Shown piece by piece: positions 11,672 through 22,319 of a stretch of 64,000 nt of DNA; within the stretch, counting starts at the first letter, position 1, and every line of letters starts with the position of its first letter. A program made the translations under genes and the position numbers. A model generated the notes under the pieces. That model saw only the letters and a list, made by a program, of their open reading frames with translations, was not told where the DNA came from and ran no database searches. Origin of the DNA: Sepioteuthis lessoniana (lineage: Eukaryota; Mollusca; Cephalopoda; Myopsida; Loliginidae); NCBI GenBank assembly GCA_963585895.1, contig OY757904.1, positions 7,110,630 through 7,174,629 on the forward strand, in the 5' to 3' direction.

Positions 11672-12954
11672 TGTTGGGATTTGGAAGTTCGGCAGTTAAT
11701 GTCTGCTTGAATAAGATTGGCTGTTTTGAAGTTGTACCATTATCTCCTGCCCCTACTGTTATTTAAGTGATACCTGCCAGAATTCTGGGCTCCTTTTTGT
11801 TTTTTCATCACTTGAGCACAAGGTACTGCCTGGCTCTCTCTTTTTGCTTTTTTTAAGCTTGTGAACAATTGTTTCTTCGCCTTCGACTTTAGGCAGTTTT
11901 TCTTAAGCAAGGTGACTTGGGTAAAAGACCCATTAGTCACTTAGGCTAAGCCACTTTTCCTTACAGGGTTTTTTATTACTTGTTGAAACAATAAGCCTAT
12001 GGGGTTTCAAGGTGATTTGTGGTTGTTTGGTATCTGACTCCATTCTGGGTTATTCTATTCTTACCCCATGTTATCTTACTGGATATTAAAGCTACAAGGA
12101 ATTATATGCAAGAAGACAGGAAGAGAAGATAGGAGGTCAATGTATCTTTTATATTTCTGGGCTCAATAACCATTCAGTGGGTGAAATAATTCTTTCTGAA
12201 TGCAAATGAAATAGTTGTGTCTCCCAGTCAAGGTGTTAAAATGTGTTAGTCGTTAAGTCTGTTATATGGTGTCTTAATTGTGATTCTGACGAGTCCATTA
12301 GTTGATATTTTTAGTCGTGGATCGTCTAGAGACGAACGCATGGTGGCTTCCACCAGTATCAAGAAAGATTTAGGTATTTTCACTCCGCTGGTTCCTTCTT
12401 TGCGCATGCGTGGCTCCTTTTCTTGTTGGGCTTCTGGGAGTTTCTGCATTTTTTTTGTATTCATTTATTTTCATCAATTCCCACGAGCCTACTGCAGACT
12501 AACTGTGGTTTTGGTATGCTGTTGAAACAGAAAGATATTCATCTCTTGGAGGAGGAAGCAGAGGTTTACTCGAAGTTCACTTTCAACAAGTCTACACAGG
12601 AAACTAGAAGAACACGGTTGTCCAGGTTGATTCTACATAAGGAAATGCCGAGAAAAGAAAAAAACCTAAAAATTGGCTTCAAGAAGAACTTTGACACAAA
12701 ATACCAAAGAATGATGTTTTATCATTTAACAAAAGTTAAACTAACAATAGTTAGCATTGCTTTGTGTAAGTCAGTCGTTATTTTTTATACCCTTTTCTTT
12801 TTTAGGTAATAATATTGTAGTTATTTGAATTTGTTATTTTTGTTACCTAAAATTCTATATTTTCGACAAGCATAGGGGAAAATAAGCAAAGCTGGATTTT
12901 GTAAAATTTATTTCTCTTGAAATAAATTGTTTTTGTTTTTAAGAAATATAGACA
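11672..12954 (+). mobile_element. LTR-C: LTR-like repeat, longest copy
   Basis: It opens TGTTGGGATTTGGAAG and ends near AAGAAATATAGACA, so it has the TG...CA ends of an LTR. Blocks along its whole length match 55392-56263 (for example GTTAATGTCTG, GAAGTTGTACCATTAT, AAATTGGCTTCAAGAAG versus AAATTGGCTTGAAGAAA, and the AAGAAATAT end). It is about 400 bases longer than that copy; part of the extra segment matches 14.2-15.0 kb. The 128-residue open frame at 12423-12809 lies inside and is not conserved as protein in the other copy. No pol or gag sequence is next to it, so it looks like a solo LTR or a similar non-autonomous unit. Confidence 0.6.
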
Positions 12955-13814
12955 TATTTCTCTTTCAGGTAGCAAAAGTGTTGGCATTCCTATCCTCCTT
13001 TTTTTTGTCTCCTTTATTTTTTATACATTTCTCTCCCCCTTCGCCTGAGAGTTACTGCTAGATATTCTTGGGCTAGGCAGAGATAAAGTCTACTTGGTAA
13101 TTTAGGTAGAATTGTACTTTATATAGTGACTAGCATTCGGATAATTTTGTTAACTTTTCGCATGTTGTTCGTTGTAATTTGAATCCTAAAATCTAGCATA
13201 TTTATTGAATTGAGCACATTTCTCATAGACTTCAGTTTTTTTTTTAAATTTCAATAGAAAAAATCTTTTTACTTAAGAGAAGAAAAACCCAACTTTACCC
13301 AATTTCTAAAGTAGATTCTTACGTGTATGGTCTTTTGTAGCGAATATAGTTGAGGTACCTTCAATGAAAAATTACCTTGAAATTTTTTTAGTTGCGATGA
13401 TGAGCCATATTTCATGCGGCTCGCGCCTCGACAAAGGTTGCCTATGCTTGGTTTAAAGAGTAGGTGCATATTTATAGCTTTTATATAGCTTGTTCATGAG
13501 AAAGGAATAAATTTTTAATATGGTTGTCAAATATGAGTAAGAACTGTGTTTTGCATCGCTTAAAGTGACAATTTGTTTTATTTACATCATTTGTATCATC
13601 ACACTTGGGAAAAATGTCTAGAGAGTTGAAACTCAGATGTCCTGTTGCGATGCCATGATAGCTAAAAAGAGAATTGGTGTTTGATAGGCTTTGCTTTTAT
13701 CTTTCAATGGACGATTCCAATTTTTTGTGACAACACGTCTAGTATGAGTAATTTACTAAGCTTTTTACCTAAATGTGCCATAAAGCTGAATGAATGATAC
13801 TTGAACACACTTAT

Positions 13815-13862
13815 GAAGGTTTGCAAATCTAGCCTGCTAACCTTTACACCACCCGAGGTAGC
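13815..13862 (-). repeat. tRNA-like SINE head fragment
   Basis: Read on the minus strand it contains GGTGTAAAGGTTAGCAGGC and TTTGCAAACCTTC, closely matching 21609-21652 on the plus strand (GGTGTAATGGTTAGCA and CTAGCAAACCTTC). The TGGTTAGCA core is A-box-like, so the pair are probably heads of one tRNA-derived SINE family. Confidence 0.4.
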
Positions 13863-14224
13863 CAACATGTCCAGTATTAAATTCTGGTAGCAAAAATTTC
13901 TGACAAAGGCAGATAATCGAAAATCTTACATGCAATACCATTAGAACCAAAGCCAATATATATTTCTTTGATCTAACCAATTATTCAAAGATGCTTAAGG
14001 TATCGTTACAAAAATAGAAATTTATTACAATGTAATTATACAATAATCTTTCTCTGTCTTTGTATTTTAAGACCATTATTTTATAAAATATAATTAAACG
14101 TCTAAGTAAATTTGTAGATATTCCTTGGCACTGTTAATGTTTGAAATAAGATTGAAGATACAAAGATTTTTTTCTGTTGTCTTTGCAAATTCTTGTGTGT
14201 TATGTTTGCATATGTTTATATCCT

Positions 14225-14990
14225 TATAACACGACGAGACTAAACTGGGAGGAAAACTTGGAAAGGATATAAAAACTACAGATGTTGGTATATTCTAGCA
14301 GGATCTTCCATCAACAATTGATAAGAAGTTTATGGAGTACAAGAAAGTTTGTTGGTTATTTTTTGTTTCGTTGGTAGTAGTCGTTAGTCGTTGAATTTGG
14401 GTTTAAGTATCTGATTGCTTTGTTCTTCTTACTCCTTTTATCTTTCTTTTTTGTCTGTTGAAGGCTACAAGAGAATTTAAGGAAGGTATAAAAGAGACGA
14501 AGATACCTTTTAACTCAAAATTCTATTTCAGGGTATAACGACTATTCTGAGGACGTGAAAATTCTTCCTTAAACCGGTGGAAATAGTCGCGTTTCCCAGA
14601 CAAGGTGTTAAAATATATGAAGAGTCATTTTCGGTGGATTTATGGAGTTAAGGTTTATGGTAGGTCCAATAGATGTTTTCAATTGAGACTGCATGTTAAC
14701 AGGAGTCGCGACCTTCCGCCAAGTCTGAGACTTGGGCGAACATGTGCTCTACCCGCTTGTAGCCGAGTAAAAGAGGGTTTTCTTGTACAGGCGGTGAAAG
14801 CTGAAGTGGGAACGGATTTCTCTTTGGTGCTAGTAAGTTTGTCTTTCAGGCATGCGTGGGTTTCGTTTCCTCTGAGAGGCTTCTGGGAACTGTTACACTA
14901 TTAAAAAATTATTTTATTTCTTTTCTTTTCTTTTCTTTTTATTAATCCCCACAAGTTCAGACTTGGGTCGCTATTGGTTATAATAATAGT
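14225..14990 (+). repeat. LTR-C, partial diverged copy
   Basis: Blocks align with the middle of the 11.7-kb LTR-C copy: a GAAATAGT..GT.TCCCA.ACAAGGTGTTAAAAT match (14580-14613 against 12208-12241), GCATGCGTGG followed by CTTCTGGGA, and a TTTTATT then CCCACGAG/CCCCACAAG block. It is diverged, and I found no counterpart of the TGTTGGG start. Confidence 0.45.
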
Positions 14991-15202
14991 AAAACCATTC
15001 CTTAGTATTGATAGTGTGCTGGTAAGTTTTGTTCATATTAGAATCAAATTATGCGAAACCACTGAAAATATATAATCCTGAAAAATCTCAAAATGTTAAA
15101 AATCTGTAATGTTATGAAGTTAACATTGTTCTGTGAAAAAATGAAGGGAGTTTTGTTGAGAATTTAAAAAATAACTGAGTAATTGGCACTTGAAAGATTT
15201 AT

Positions 15203-15848
15203 TGGTTGGTCGGGTTTTATGGCATATCAACCTTTGTAGGTTATTTAACGCCAAAGCCATTTTTATGCAAATAGTTCTATTTAAAAAAAAAATCAGTTAA
15301 GTATGAGTACAAAGTTTATATGTCAAAAACATTTCTATTTCAAGTTATTCAGTTTGGTCAAACAATTCTAATTCAGTTAAATATAAGTAAAGATTTTGTT
15401 TACACACAGTTAAATGTCAAAACAGTTCTATAATAAACAATTCAGTTTTGTGTAAGTAGAGTTTCAATGTCAAAAACAGTTTCATTTCAAACAAATCAGT
15501 TTGACATAAGCACGCAGTTTAAATGTAAGTACAGTTTAATTGTCAACAGCATTTGTATTTTAAGCTATTCCGTTTAGTCAAACAGTTTCAATTCAAACAA
15601 TTCAGTTTAGCACAAGTAAGCAGTTCTATTTAACCCATTGATACGGCCCTATCAGGTGCTGCCATTCTGGGCCAAAGTGGACATGGGAGCAATGGCAATG
15701 AAGGGGTACTCCGCATTCCCCAAAGCTCCAGCATCACTGGAACCTCACCATCAGATTGTTTTGTGTCATATCCAGGACACTCGTTGGTGGGTTACCCCTC
15801 TGTAGAGGTGCAGTCGGTGTATTCTACAGCCCCAGCCAACTGGGCAAA
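15203..15848 (-). repeat. RepB dispersed repeat, reverse copy
   Basis: This copy is inverted relative to those at 3.8, 16.5, 36.9 and 50.7 kb. It starts with the tail (GGTTTTATGGCATATCAACC), runs through about six units of roughly 55 bases that resemble ATGTCAAAAACAGTTCTATT and AAACAATTCAGTTT, and ends in the body (CCAGGACACTCG, CAGTCGGTGTATTCTACAG). It pairs with 16510-17116 as a large inverted repeat. Confidence 0.85.
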
Positions 15849-16509
15849 AAAGATTTATTGATTTAAACATTTTTGTTTTTCTCTGGATTGTTAGTCTTAG
15901 CTAAGCAATAATTCGATGTTATAGTTTTATCAACCTATAAATCTATTTAGTACTGTTTAATTAAATAGAAATAGTTATTTTAGTTAGACTTTTTTTTTTT
16001 CTTGTGAAGTTTGGAAATTTAAATTCTGTATGATTAGTTATGTCTTGCGACAACATAGCCTCTTGCTTTCATTCCTCAGGTATAACAAACTGAGTTGCAT
16101 AAAAACCTTTCTCTTGATTCAATAAATATATATACCGAATTTGATAAGTTTATGTGAAACTGTTTGGCTGGCTACAGAGAACAGACATATTCATTTGAAT
16201 CATTAATATCTATTATTAACGCATATTCCAATTTTGAGAAAAGTCTACCTCGGCCTCTAAAGAATTTACATGTCTCTGTATGTGTATACACACATGTTAA
16301 CTGCTAAATGAAGCGTTGTTTTGCATCATTTTACTACGGGAACCTCACAACTAACTGAACACTAATTTTCTCAATACTGTCTAATGACAAAGCCTTTTGT
16401 ACCAATCGACAGTCGGAAATAATTTTTTGTTAACCTGTATCGGTCCTAGACACTAGACAATATGAATGGTAATTGCAACCAGATACAACTTTTGAAAGAC
16501 ACATACTTG

Positions 16510-17116
16510 CATTGGCCCAGTCGACTGGGACTGTAGAATACACCGACTGCATCTCTGCAGAGGGGTAAGATTCCCCCAACGAGTGTCCTGGATATGACAC
16601 AAAACAATCTGATGGTCAGGTTCCAGTAATGCTGGAGCTTTGGGAAATGCGAAGTACCCCTTCATTGCCATCTCCCCCAGGTTCACTCTGGCCTGGAGTG
16701 GTAACACTTGATAGGGTCCTATCTATCAGTCAACTAGAACTAAATTACACACTTATGCTAAAAGGAATTACTTGAAATAGAACTGTTTTGATATTTAAAC
16801 TGCGTACTGACGTAAAACTGAATTGTTTGAAATAGAACTGTTTTTGACATTGAAACTGTACTTACGCTAAACTGAATTGCTTGAAATAGAGTTGTCTTAA
16901 CATTTAACTGTGTGTGGACAAAAACTATACTTATATTAACATGAATTGTTTGAATCAGAACTGTTTGACTAAACTGAATAGCTTGAAATAGAAATGTTTT
17001 TGATAACTAAACTGTGAACTCATGCTATATTGAATTGTTTGAAATAGAACTGATAATGTATAAAATGGATTTGGCATTAAGTAACCAACAAAAGTTGATA
17101 TACCATAAAACCAACC
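16510..17116 (+). repeat. RepB dispersed repeat, forward copy
   Basis: The body starts CTGTAGAATACACCGACTGC and carries the GTACCCCTTCATTGCCAT and GGAGTGGTAACACTTGATAG blocks. About six internal units follow (GAATTGTTTGAAATAGAACTG type), then the tail AAAGTTGATATACCATAAAACC. The 84-residue minus open frame inside is not shared with other copies as protein. A tRNA-derived SINE abuts its right edge. Confidence 0.85.
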
Positions 17117-17119
17117 AAC

Positions 17120-17368
17120 CAACTCACCATAAGTAAAGTTGTCTCCCTTTAGTCGAGGGCGACCAGGAGGCTCCTTTTTCAATAGCTACTACACCGAGGT
17201 GTAGGAGAGGGCGCTACTCCTTTCCCTGGATTGATCCACTTTACCCTTGATACGTACCTTATATTGCTGAGTTTTAAGCGAGCAGGTATCAAGTACCATT
17301 TTTGAAGTCTTTGGTATGACGCGACCCGGGATTGAACCCAAGTCTCCCAGACCATTGGTGAACACTTT
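17120..17368 (-). repeat. tRNA-derived SINE (family SINE-A), minus copy
   Basis: On the minus strand it reads a tRNA-like head (AGTGTTCACCAATGGTCTGG, B box GGGTTCAATCCC) followed by a conserved 180-base body (CTCAGCAATATAAGGTACG, GGGTAAAGTGGATCAATCC, CACCTCGGTGTAGTAGCTAT) and the end GACAACTTTACTTA. The same order occurs at 34.9, 37.7 and 47.5 kb. Pol III promoters and a common tail make it a SINE. Confidence 0.85.
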
Positions 17369-17695
17369 AAATACTATATTTTGTTTCTATTAACCAGAAC
17401 ACATATACATTCATTTTATGTCAATTTATTAAAAATGTTTTATTTATTTCCGTGTTTTTTTGTGTTATTTTATTAAATAAACCTTTACATAATCAGATCT
17501 TTAAAATGGTAAAGAAAAAAATCTTATTATGACAGCAATTATCAGGTCATGAAAAAAGAAAAACAAATACAAACACTAGATGACACATCAACCCATTTGT
17601 CTAGATTAAAAAAAAGTTTTTTAACCCTCGAAATTCTAGATATAAGCATCAATAACATCATGCACAAAATCCAGGTTAAAAGCGCAGTAAGGGTA

Positions 17696-17820
17696 AACCT
17701 TATTTTTCGATGCAGGTATCATTGGGGAACTAGAAAAGTTTTGTTAAAAGAGCCCAAATTTGGTTATTTTAACAAACATTTTCTAGTTCCCTAATGATTC
17801 CAGCATCGGAAAATAAGCTT
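17696..17820. repeat. Long imperfect hairpin, about 55-bp arms
   Basis: Arms 17696-17750 and 17766-17820 are inverted complements with roughly seven mismatches (shared core GGGAACTAGAAAA and TTTGTTAAAA), around a short loop holding CCCAAATTTGG. It could be a foldback MITE or an RNA hairpin. The plus open frame 17549-17794 crosses one arm and is probably fortuitous. Confidence 0.75.
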
Positions 17821-18092
17821 CATAGAATAACATTTCAATTGAAAATTGAACTGGAAATTGCTTTATTCTCGAAGAGCATTTTTTGTCTATTGTAATAAAA
17901 ATCTTACAATGAGGAATTATTTTGGCTTGGTGTTGGTTCTTTAGTTGTCTAAGGAGACTCAAACAAACGATGATTCTTGAAAAATATAACTCTATGCTCT
18001 ATTTCTATATTGAAATGATACATCCTGGAAACTAACAAAGATATTTGTTAAATAATTTTTGCAAGTCTTTAACTAGACAAAATGAAATATCT

Positions 18093-18905
18093 TGTAGCAG
18101 AAGGAATTACGTATTTTTGTTTGGCGCGTAATTTAATTCGACCGTTAGGGTCGACGCATAATTTCACCCAATCAGGGTGACTTATCCAATTCAGCCCAGA
18201 GTATTTTTCCGGGCAGCACAAACTGGGGAAAAGCCGTCAAACACCCTCTTTGGCTGAACAACTTCGTTCTGTACAGACGTTTACTATCTGCTCTCCAATA
18301 GCAGGAGCAGCAGCAGCATGGTACCATGAGGGAAGACATCTAATTTATGTATCCCTTGCGTCTATTTCTCTTAGACCAAGGGTTCCCAGTTGAATATAAA
18401 TTAGATAAATTCAATACGTCACACACAGGAACAACTTTACGTCACCCCCAAAATTGGCTATGTCGACTACGATGCAGAATCTCGCTCCGATACCTAGCTA
18501 TTATTTCACCTCTGGGCAACATTTTCTGGAGACACGCACGCTTCTCCCCGAAATAACCAGAGCCACAAAATCACAGTGACTTCAAAGTTTATTTCCTCAA
18601 ACAGCAAACACGACTTTTGCTATACAATGGCGAAAATATCTCCCTCGCACGTCCAACAACACGCGCTGCTTTCTCAACTCTATCATAACTTCAAATCGTT
18701 CACTTACTTCTTTCCTTCCTACGAGACTTGCAGCATAAATGTAAACTCTTTATTCCATGCTGCCATTAAAAACCTTCATGTAAAAGTTAATGGCATCTTC
18801 GTCTTCTTACTTCTTCATCCTCCTTTATTAACAACAACAATTAGCGAGGGAATAACACACACACACGCGCAAGAACACATTTCTTCGCCTAAACTATCAT
18901 AAAAA
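18093..18905 (+). mobile_element. LTR-A: solo-LTR-like repeat, plus copy
   Basis: It starts TGTAGCAGAAGGAATTACG and is the same sequence as 47949-48759 read on the minus strand: shared blocks include CCCAATCAGGGTGACTTAT, TTTTTCCGGGCAGCAC, TAGACCAAGGGTTCCCAGTT, CTGGGCAACATTTTCTGGAG and GCAAACACGACTTTTGCTA. Length (about 810 bp) and the TG start suit an LTR. The open frames 18347-18556 and 18576-18902 are internal and not preserved in the other copies. Confidence 0.7.
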
Positions 18906-20620
18906 CATTTCGACTCGCTAAAATCTTAAAGAATTTTCAGTGGACTATGGTATTCAGTGGAATTTCAAAATCACTTATATCTAAGTCTTTCAAAAATACC
19001 CAGGCTCTTGATAAAAATCTCTATCTCTGGAACAATCTTAACATTTAAAAAAATAAATAAATAAAAATACATTTCAAGTAAGAGGTAAAGAATAGTCATT
19101 CTTTTTGGATAAGAGTGGTTTAAGCGAAGTTTGTTGGAATCTATCAAATACGTGGTATATGATGAAAATATATATTTTGTTCTAAATTGAAAACATCACG
19201 CAGGTTCAATAAACGAAAGATGCAGACAAATTGTGCTTTTACAAATAAAATCTGATGTAACATACGACACACCCACACAGAGGATGACTTTGTTTATTTG
19301 GCGACAGTGTCATGTGATATGCTATTAAGAAACAGTTGAAAGGAAATAACCCGTAAATTTTGTGAACATAAATAGATGTCAACACAAAAATCAAGACAGA
19401 TCAGTTTCTCTGTGTAAGATACACGGAGTCAGTTTAAAAGCAAAGTATAAATCATTTAGCTTGAAGGACAAGTCATTTCTCATTATTATCGATAATGAGG
19501 CTGTGTCATTATTGTCGCCATCGAAATATTTTCCAGTCTAATAATAACGGTGATTTCGCTTTTAAGTCTTGAGCAGTGCAGTCTGTGAATAGTGCATATT
19601 TCCTGCTTTGAAGACTGCAATGAGTCGTACATAATGATTCCATTTTTACTACTGGTGTTTCTTCCTGTGTCGATCCTCTTTAACATTAAAATTACAAATT
19701 AAGGGATGTTTCAGGAAAGTTAGCAATTTTGTTGTTGTATCTAGTGTGGGGGCATCGTTGTTTGTTTGTGGAAAGATTTTATCAGTTTTTCTTTTAGAAA
19801 AAAAGAGAGTTTAAAAAAATTGGTCGGCTGGATTGTTTCAATGGACGCATAGATTTATTTTTTAGCACAATAATTAATTGTTTTCGAATTGTCAGTTTTT
19901 GATAACACAAAGAAGTACATCAAAACGATAAGTATTTGGTTATAAAACTTTGAGAACATTCTTTTTGGATATATTTTTATTGTTTAGCATTCTCTGCATT
20001 TGAGATATGTCAGTTAAAAATATTCTGACTTTTCGTGGTTTTAGGAGTCCTGTGTACAGTGTCGAAATGATCTCTGACTTTCCGACATGTTTGGATAACA
20101 GTTATATTTCCCTTGGCTTTATTTTTATTATTCCCTAAGAGGGGAAAAGGAAAATCCGTAATAGTAGGAGTGGAAAAAACTATTAGACTTCAGGTTTGAC
20201 ATTTTATAAAAATTTGTGAAACTAAGACTAAAAAGCCTATTTCATTGTTAAAACCGTGGAAAAAAGGAAGTAGTCTCTAATAGGTTCAAATGTATCAGCT
20301 TTGGGGTAAAGGAAGCTTCTAGAAAAAAGGATCCTATAAAATCTAAAACACTTTTTTTCTTGGATAGATTAAGAATAATTTTTCGGTCAATCAAAGGACC
20401 GGAAATTACTTTTCACTGACGACTCAAACGGAGCCTCTTTTGCTCATGGAAAACCCATAAATAAAACAAGCGAAGTAATTCTAATACAGTTGGACAGTTG
20501 GTTCAAGGCCGGTGTTAAGTGAGCACATACTCACTATGACCCGGCCGGTGTCAGTAGCAGTTTGGACATAAGTGCTTGCCTGCTTTAAAGATGCAAAGTG
20601 TGAGTTCTGAATTCTCACAT
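18906..20620. other. AT-rich stretch without recognisable genes
   Basis: No protein, RNA or transposon similarity was found. The stretch is followed by an A run (20627-20648) and a CAG run (20682-20702), which by themselves create the open frames seen around 20.55-20.83 kb. Confidence 0.5.
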
Positions 20621-21189
20621 AGGACGAAAAAAAAAAAAAAAAAAAAAAGAACAGAAGTCAACAAGGAGGAACTCTTCTTCTTCAGCAGCAGCAGCAGCAG
20701 CAAAAAATGTTTGCCTAAGAAGACAAAGAACTCTTTTTTTCCAGAACTCCTCAAGAAATCTACTCACTCAAAATACCGCTGCATCGTTAAAGCTTCAGCA
20801 TCTACTCTAAACTACAACGAGGAAATTTAGCTCTGAATAAGACACCTATTTGCTATTCTTCCTCAAACAGAAAATCAATAAGAATTCCTTTTCAATTAAA
20901 ATTGTAATTCGTCATTCAATAAAACTATTTTGTGCTAGCTTACTTTTGTTTCTTGTTCTTTTCTTATTTCTAAAGCCACTTCTTACCGTATTTGCAGTTT
21001 TGTTTCATATTTTCTATTATCACTCATTTTCCACTTTGTAATTGCAAATAAACGAATTCATTATCTGTTTCAATATGTACACCTTATTTGAGTTTGATTT
21101 GCGTGTCTAGAAACACCGTTATTCCGTTTTGTATAATTCTACATACATTTTTGTACTTTGTGCTAATGTATTTATAAATGAGTTTTATA

Positions 21190-21400
21190 TGTGCAATTGA
21201 TATTTACATTCTGTAAATAAAATAAAGGAAATGATGACTGGTATATATGCGTGTTGGAAAGCCAGAGATCGTTTAGAGATCGTATTTATATTGTAAATAG
21301 GACGACCCACTTCTAAAATCAAATAAAATCAATATTTTTTAAAATTGTTATATCGCGGGAGTGGAGGTAGGTCTTCTGTATGCTAATATATATTTCCGAA
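21190..21400 (+). repeat. LTR-F 3'-end fragment
   Basis: The order TGTAAATAAAAT, ATTGTAAATA, AAATAAAATCA and then GAGGTAGGTCTTCTGTATGC matches 43014-43090 (TGTAAATAAATC, ATTGTAAATAAAATCATAC, GAAGTAGGTCTTCTTCATAG). Together they look like the polyadenylation end of a shared LTR or LINE family. Confidence 0.4.
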
Positions 21401-21549
21401 AAAATGTTCTGGATTTTTTTATGGCCAGACCCACGTTATTCTAATGTGCCCACAAATATTCTGTTGACTTAAACAGCAATCTTAGAATCAAATAATTTAA
21501 TTTTAAACTTCTAATTTCAGTAGTTACCAAGAACGTAGATCTATATGGG

Positions 21550-21660
21550 TTTGGTTTGGTTTCTTTGTTTAATGGCATATCAACCTTCGTGGGTTATATA
21601 TGGGCATTTCGTTGTGGTGTAATGGTTAGCAATATAGACTAGCAAACCTTCGTAGTAGAG
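21550..21660. repeat. RepB tail (inverted) next to a tRNA-like SINE head
   Basis: GGTTTGGTTTC and TAATGGCATATCAACCTTCG (21550-21595) is the RepB tail on the minus strand without a body. It is followed at 21609 by GTGGTGTAATGGTTAGCA, the A-box-like piece also seen at 13.8 kb. Confidence 0.6.
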
Positions 21661-22319
21661 CTGATAAGGATGTCAACCGTATTTGGTTTACAAACGTGAA
21701 TCAATGTGAACAGCCAAGACAATGAAGAGATAAACGCAAGAGTAACAGTGTAACAAGAAAACGGGCACAAATTTAGTGATCGGATTATGTACAGGTCGGT
21801 GCTGGAAAGGTTATCAACGGGAGACTGGTCGATCGCTGGTCTGGTACTGGTCGCCGGCTGTTGGCTAGTCGTAGGCAGAGTCGTCGGTGTAATTGGTACT
21901 GGATTTCGACAGGGTTGTCGGTGTGGTCGCTGGATGTCGGCAGGGTCGTCGGTGTGGTCGCTGGATTGCGGGCTGGTCAGACTCCAGGTCAGGAGACGGG
22001 AACTGTTTGTAAGGGGTAAGCCAGAATTAAAAAAGCTGAAAAAATAAGCTTGTAGTTCTCAAAAGACTTATGTTTTTTTTGTTCATAACAAGGGCATTTT
22101 ATCGAGTATCTTCTGAGTACTCTCGTCGAACAGTCTTCGACCAGCAGGAGATTGCAGAATTGGGCTGGCGTTGGGAACAGGCAAACAGCAGGCAAGGGAG
22201 GTCGCGGCAAGGATGACAGGAATGGGCAATCAGCAGGACAGGTACAACTAGCAACAGGGATGTCCTAGTAGCTGGCGAGTCGGAACAAAAGTAAGGAGAC
22301 TGGGATGCTCCTTCCCTCA

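Noticed and set aside
12423-12809. 128-residue plus frame
   Set aside because: It lies inside LTR-C; the other copy at 55.4-56.3 kb does not preserve the frame.
18576-18902. 108-residue plus frame
   Set aside because: Part of LTR-A; the matching regions at 48.0-48.3 and 57.5 kb do not keep it open as the same protein.
20551-20830. Poly-lysine/serine frames on both strands
   Set aside because: Created by an A run and a CAG run; they mirror each other on opposite strands.
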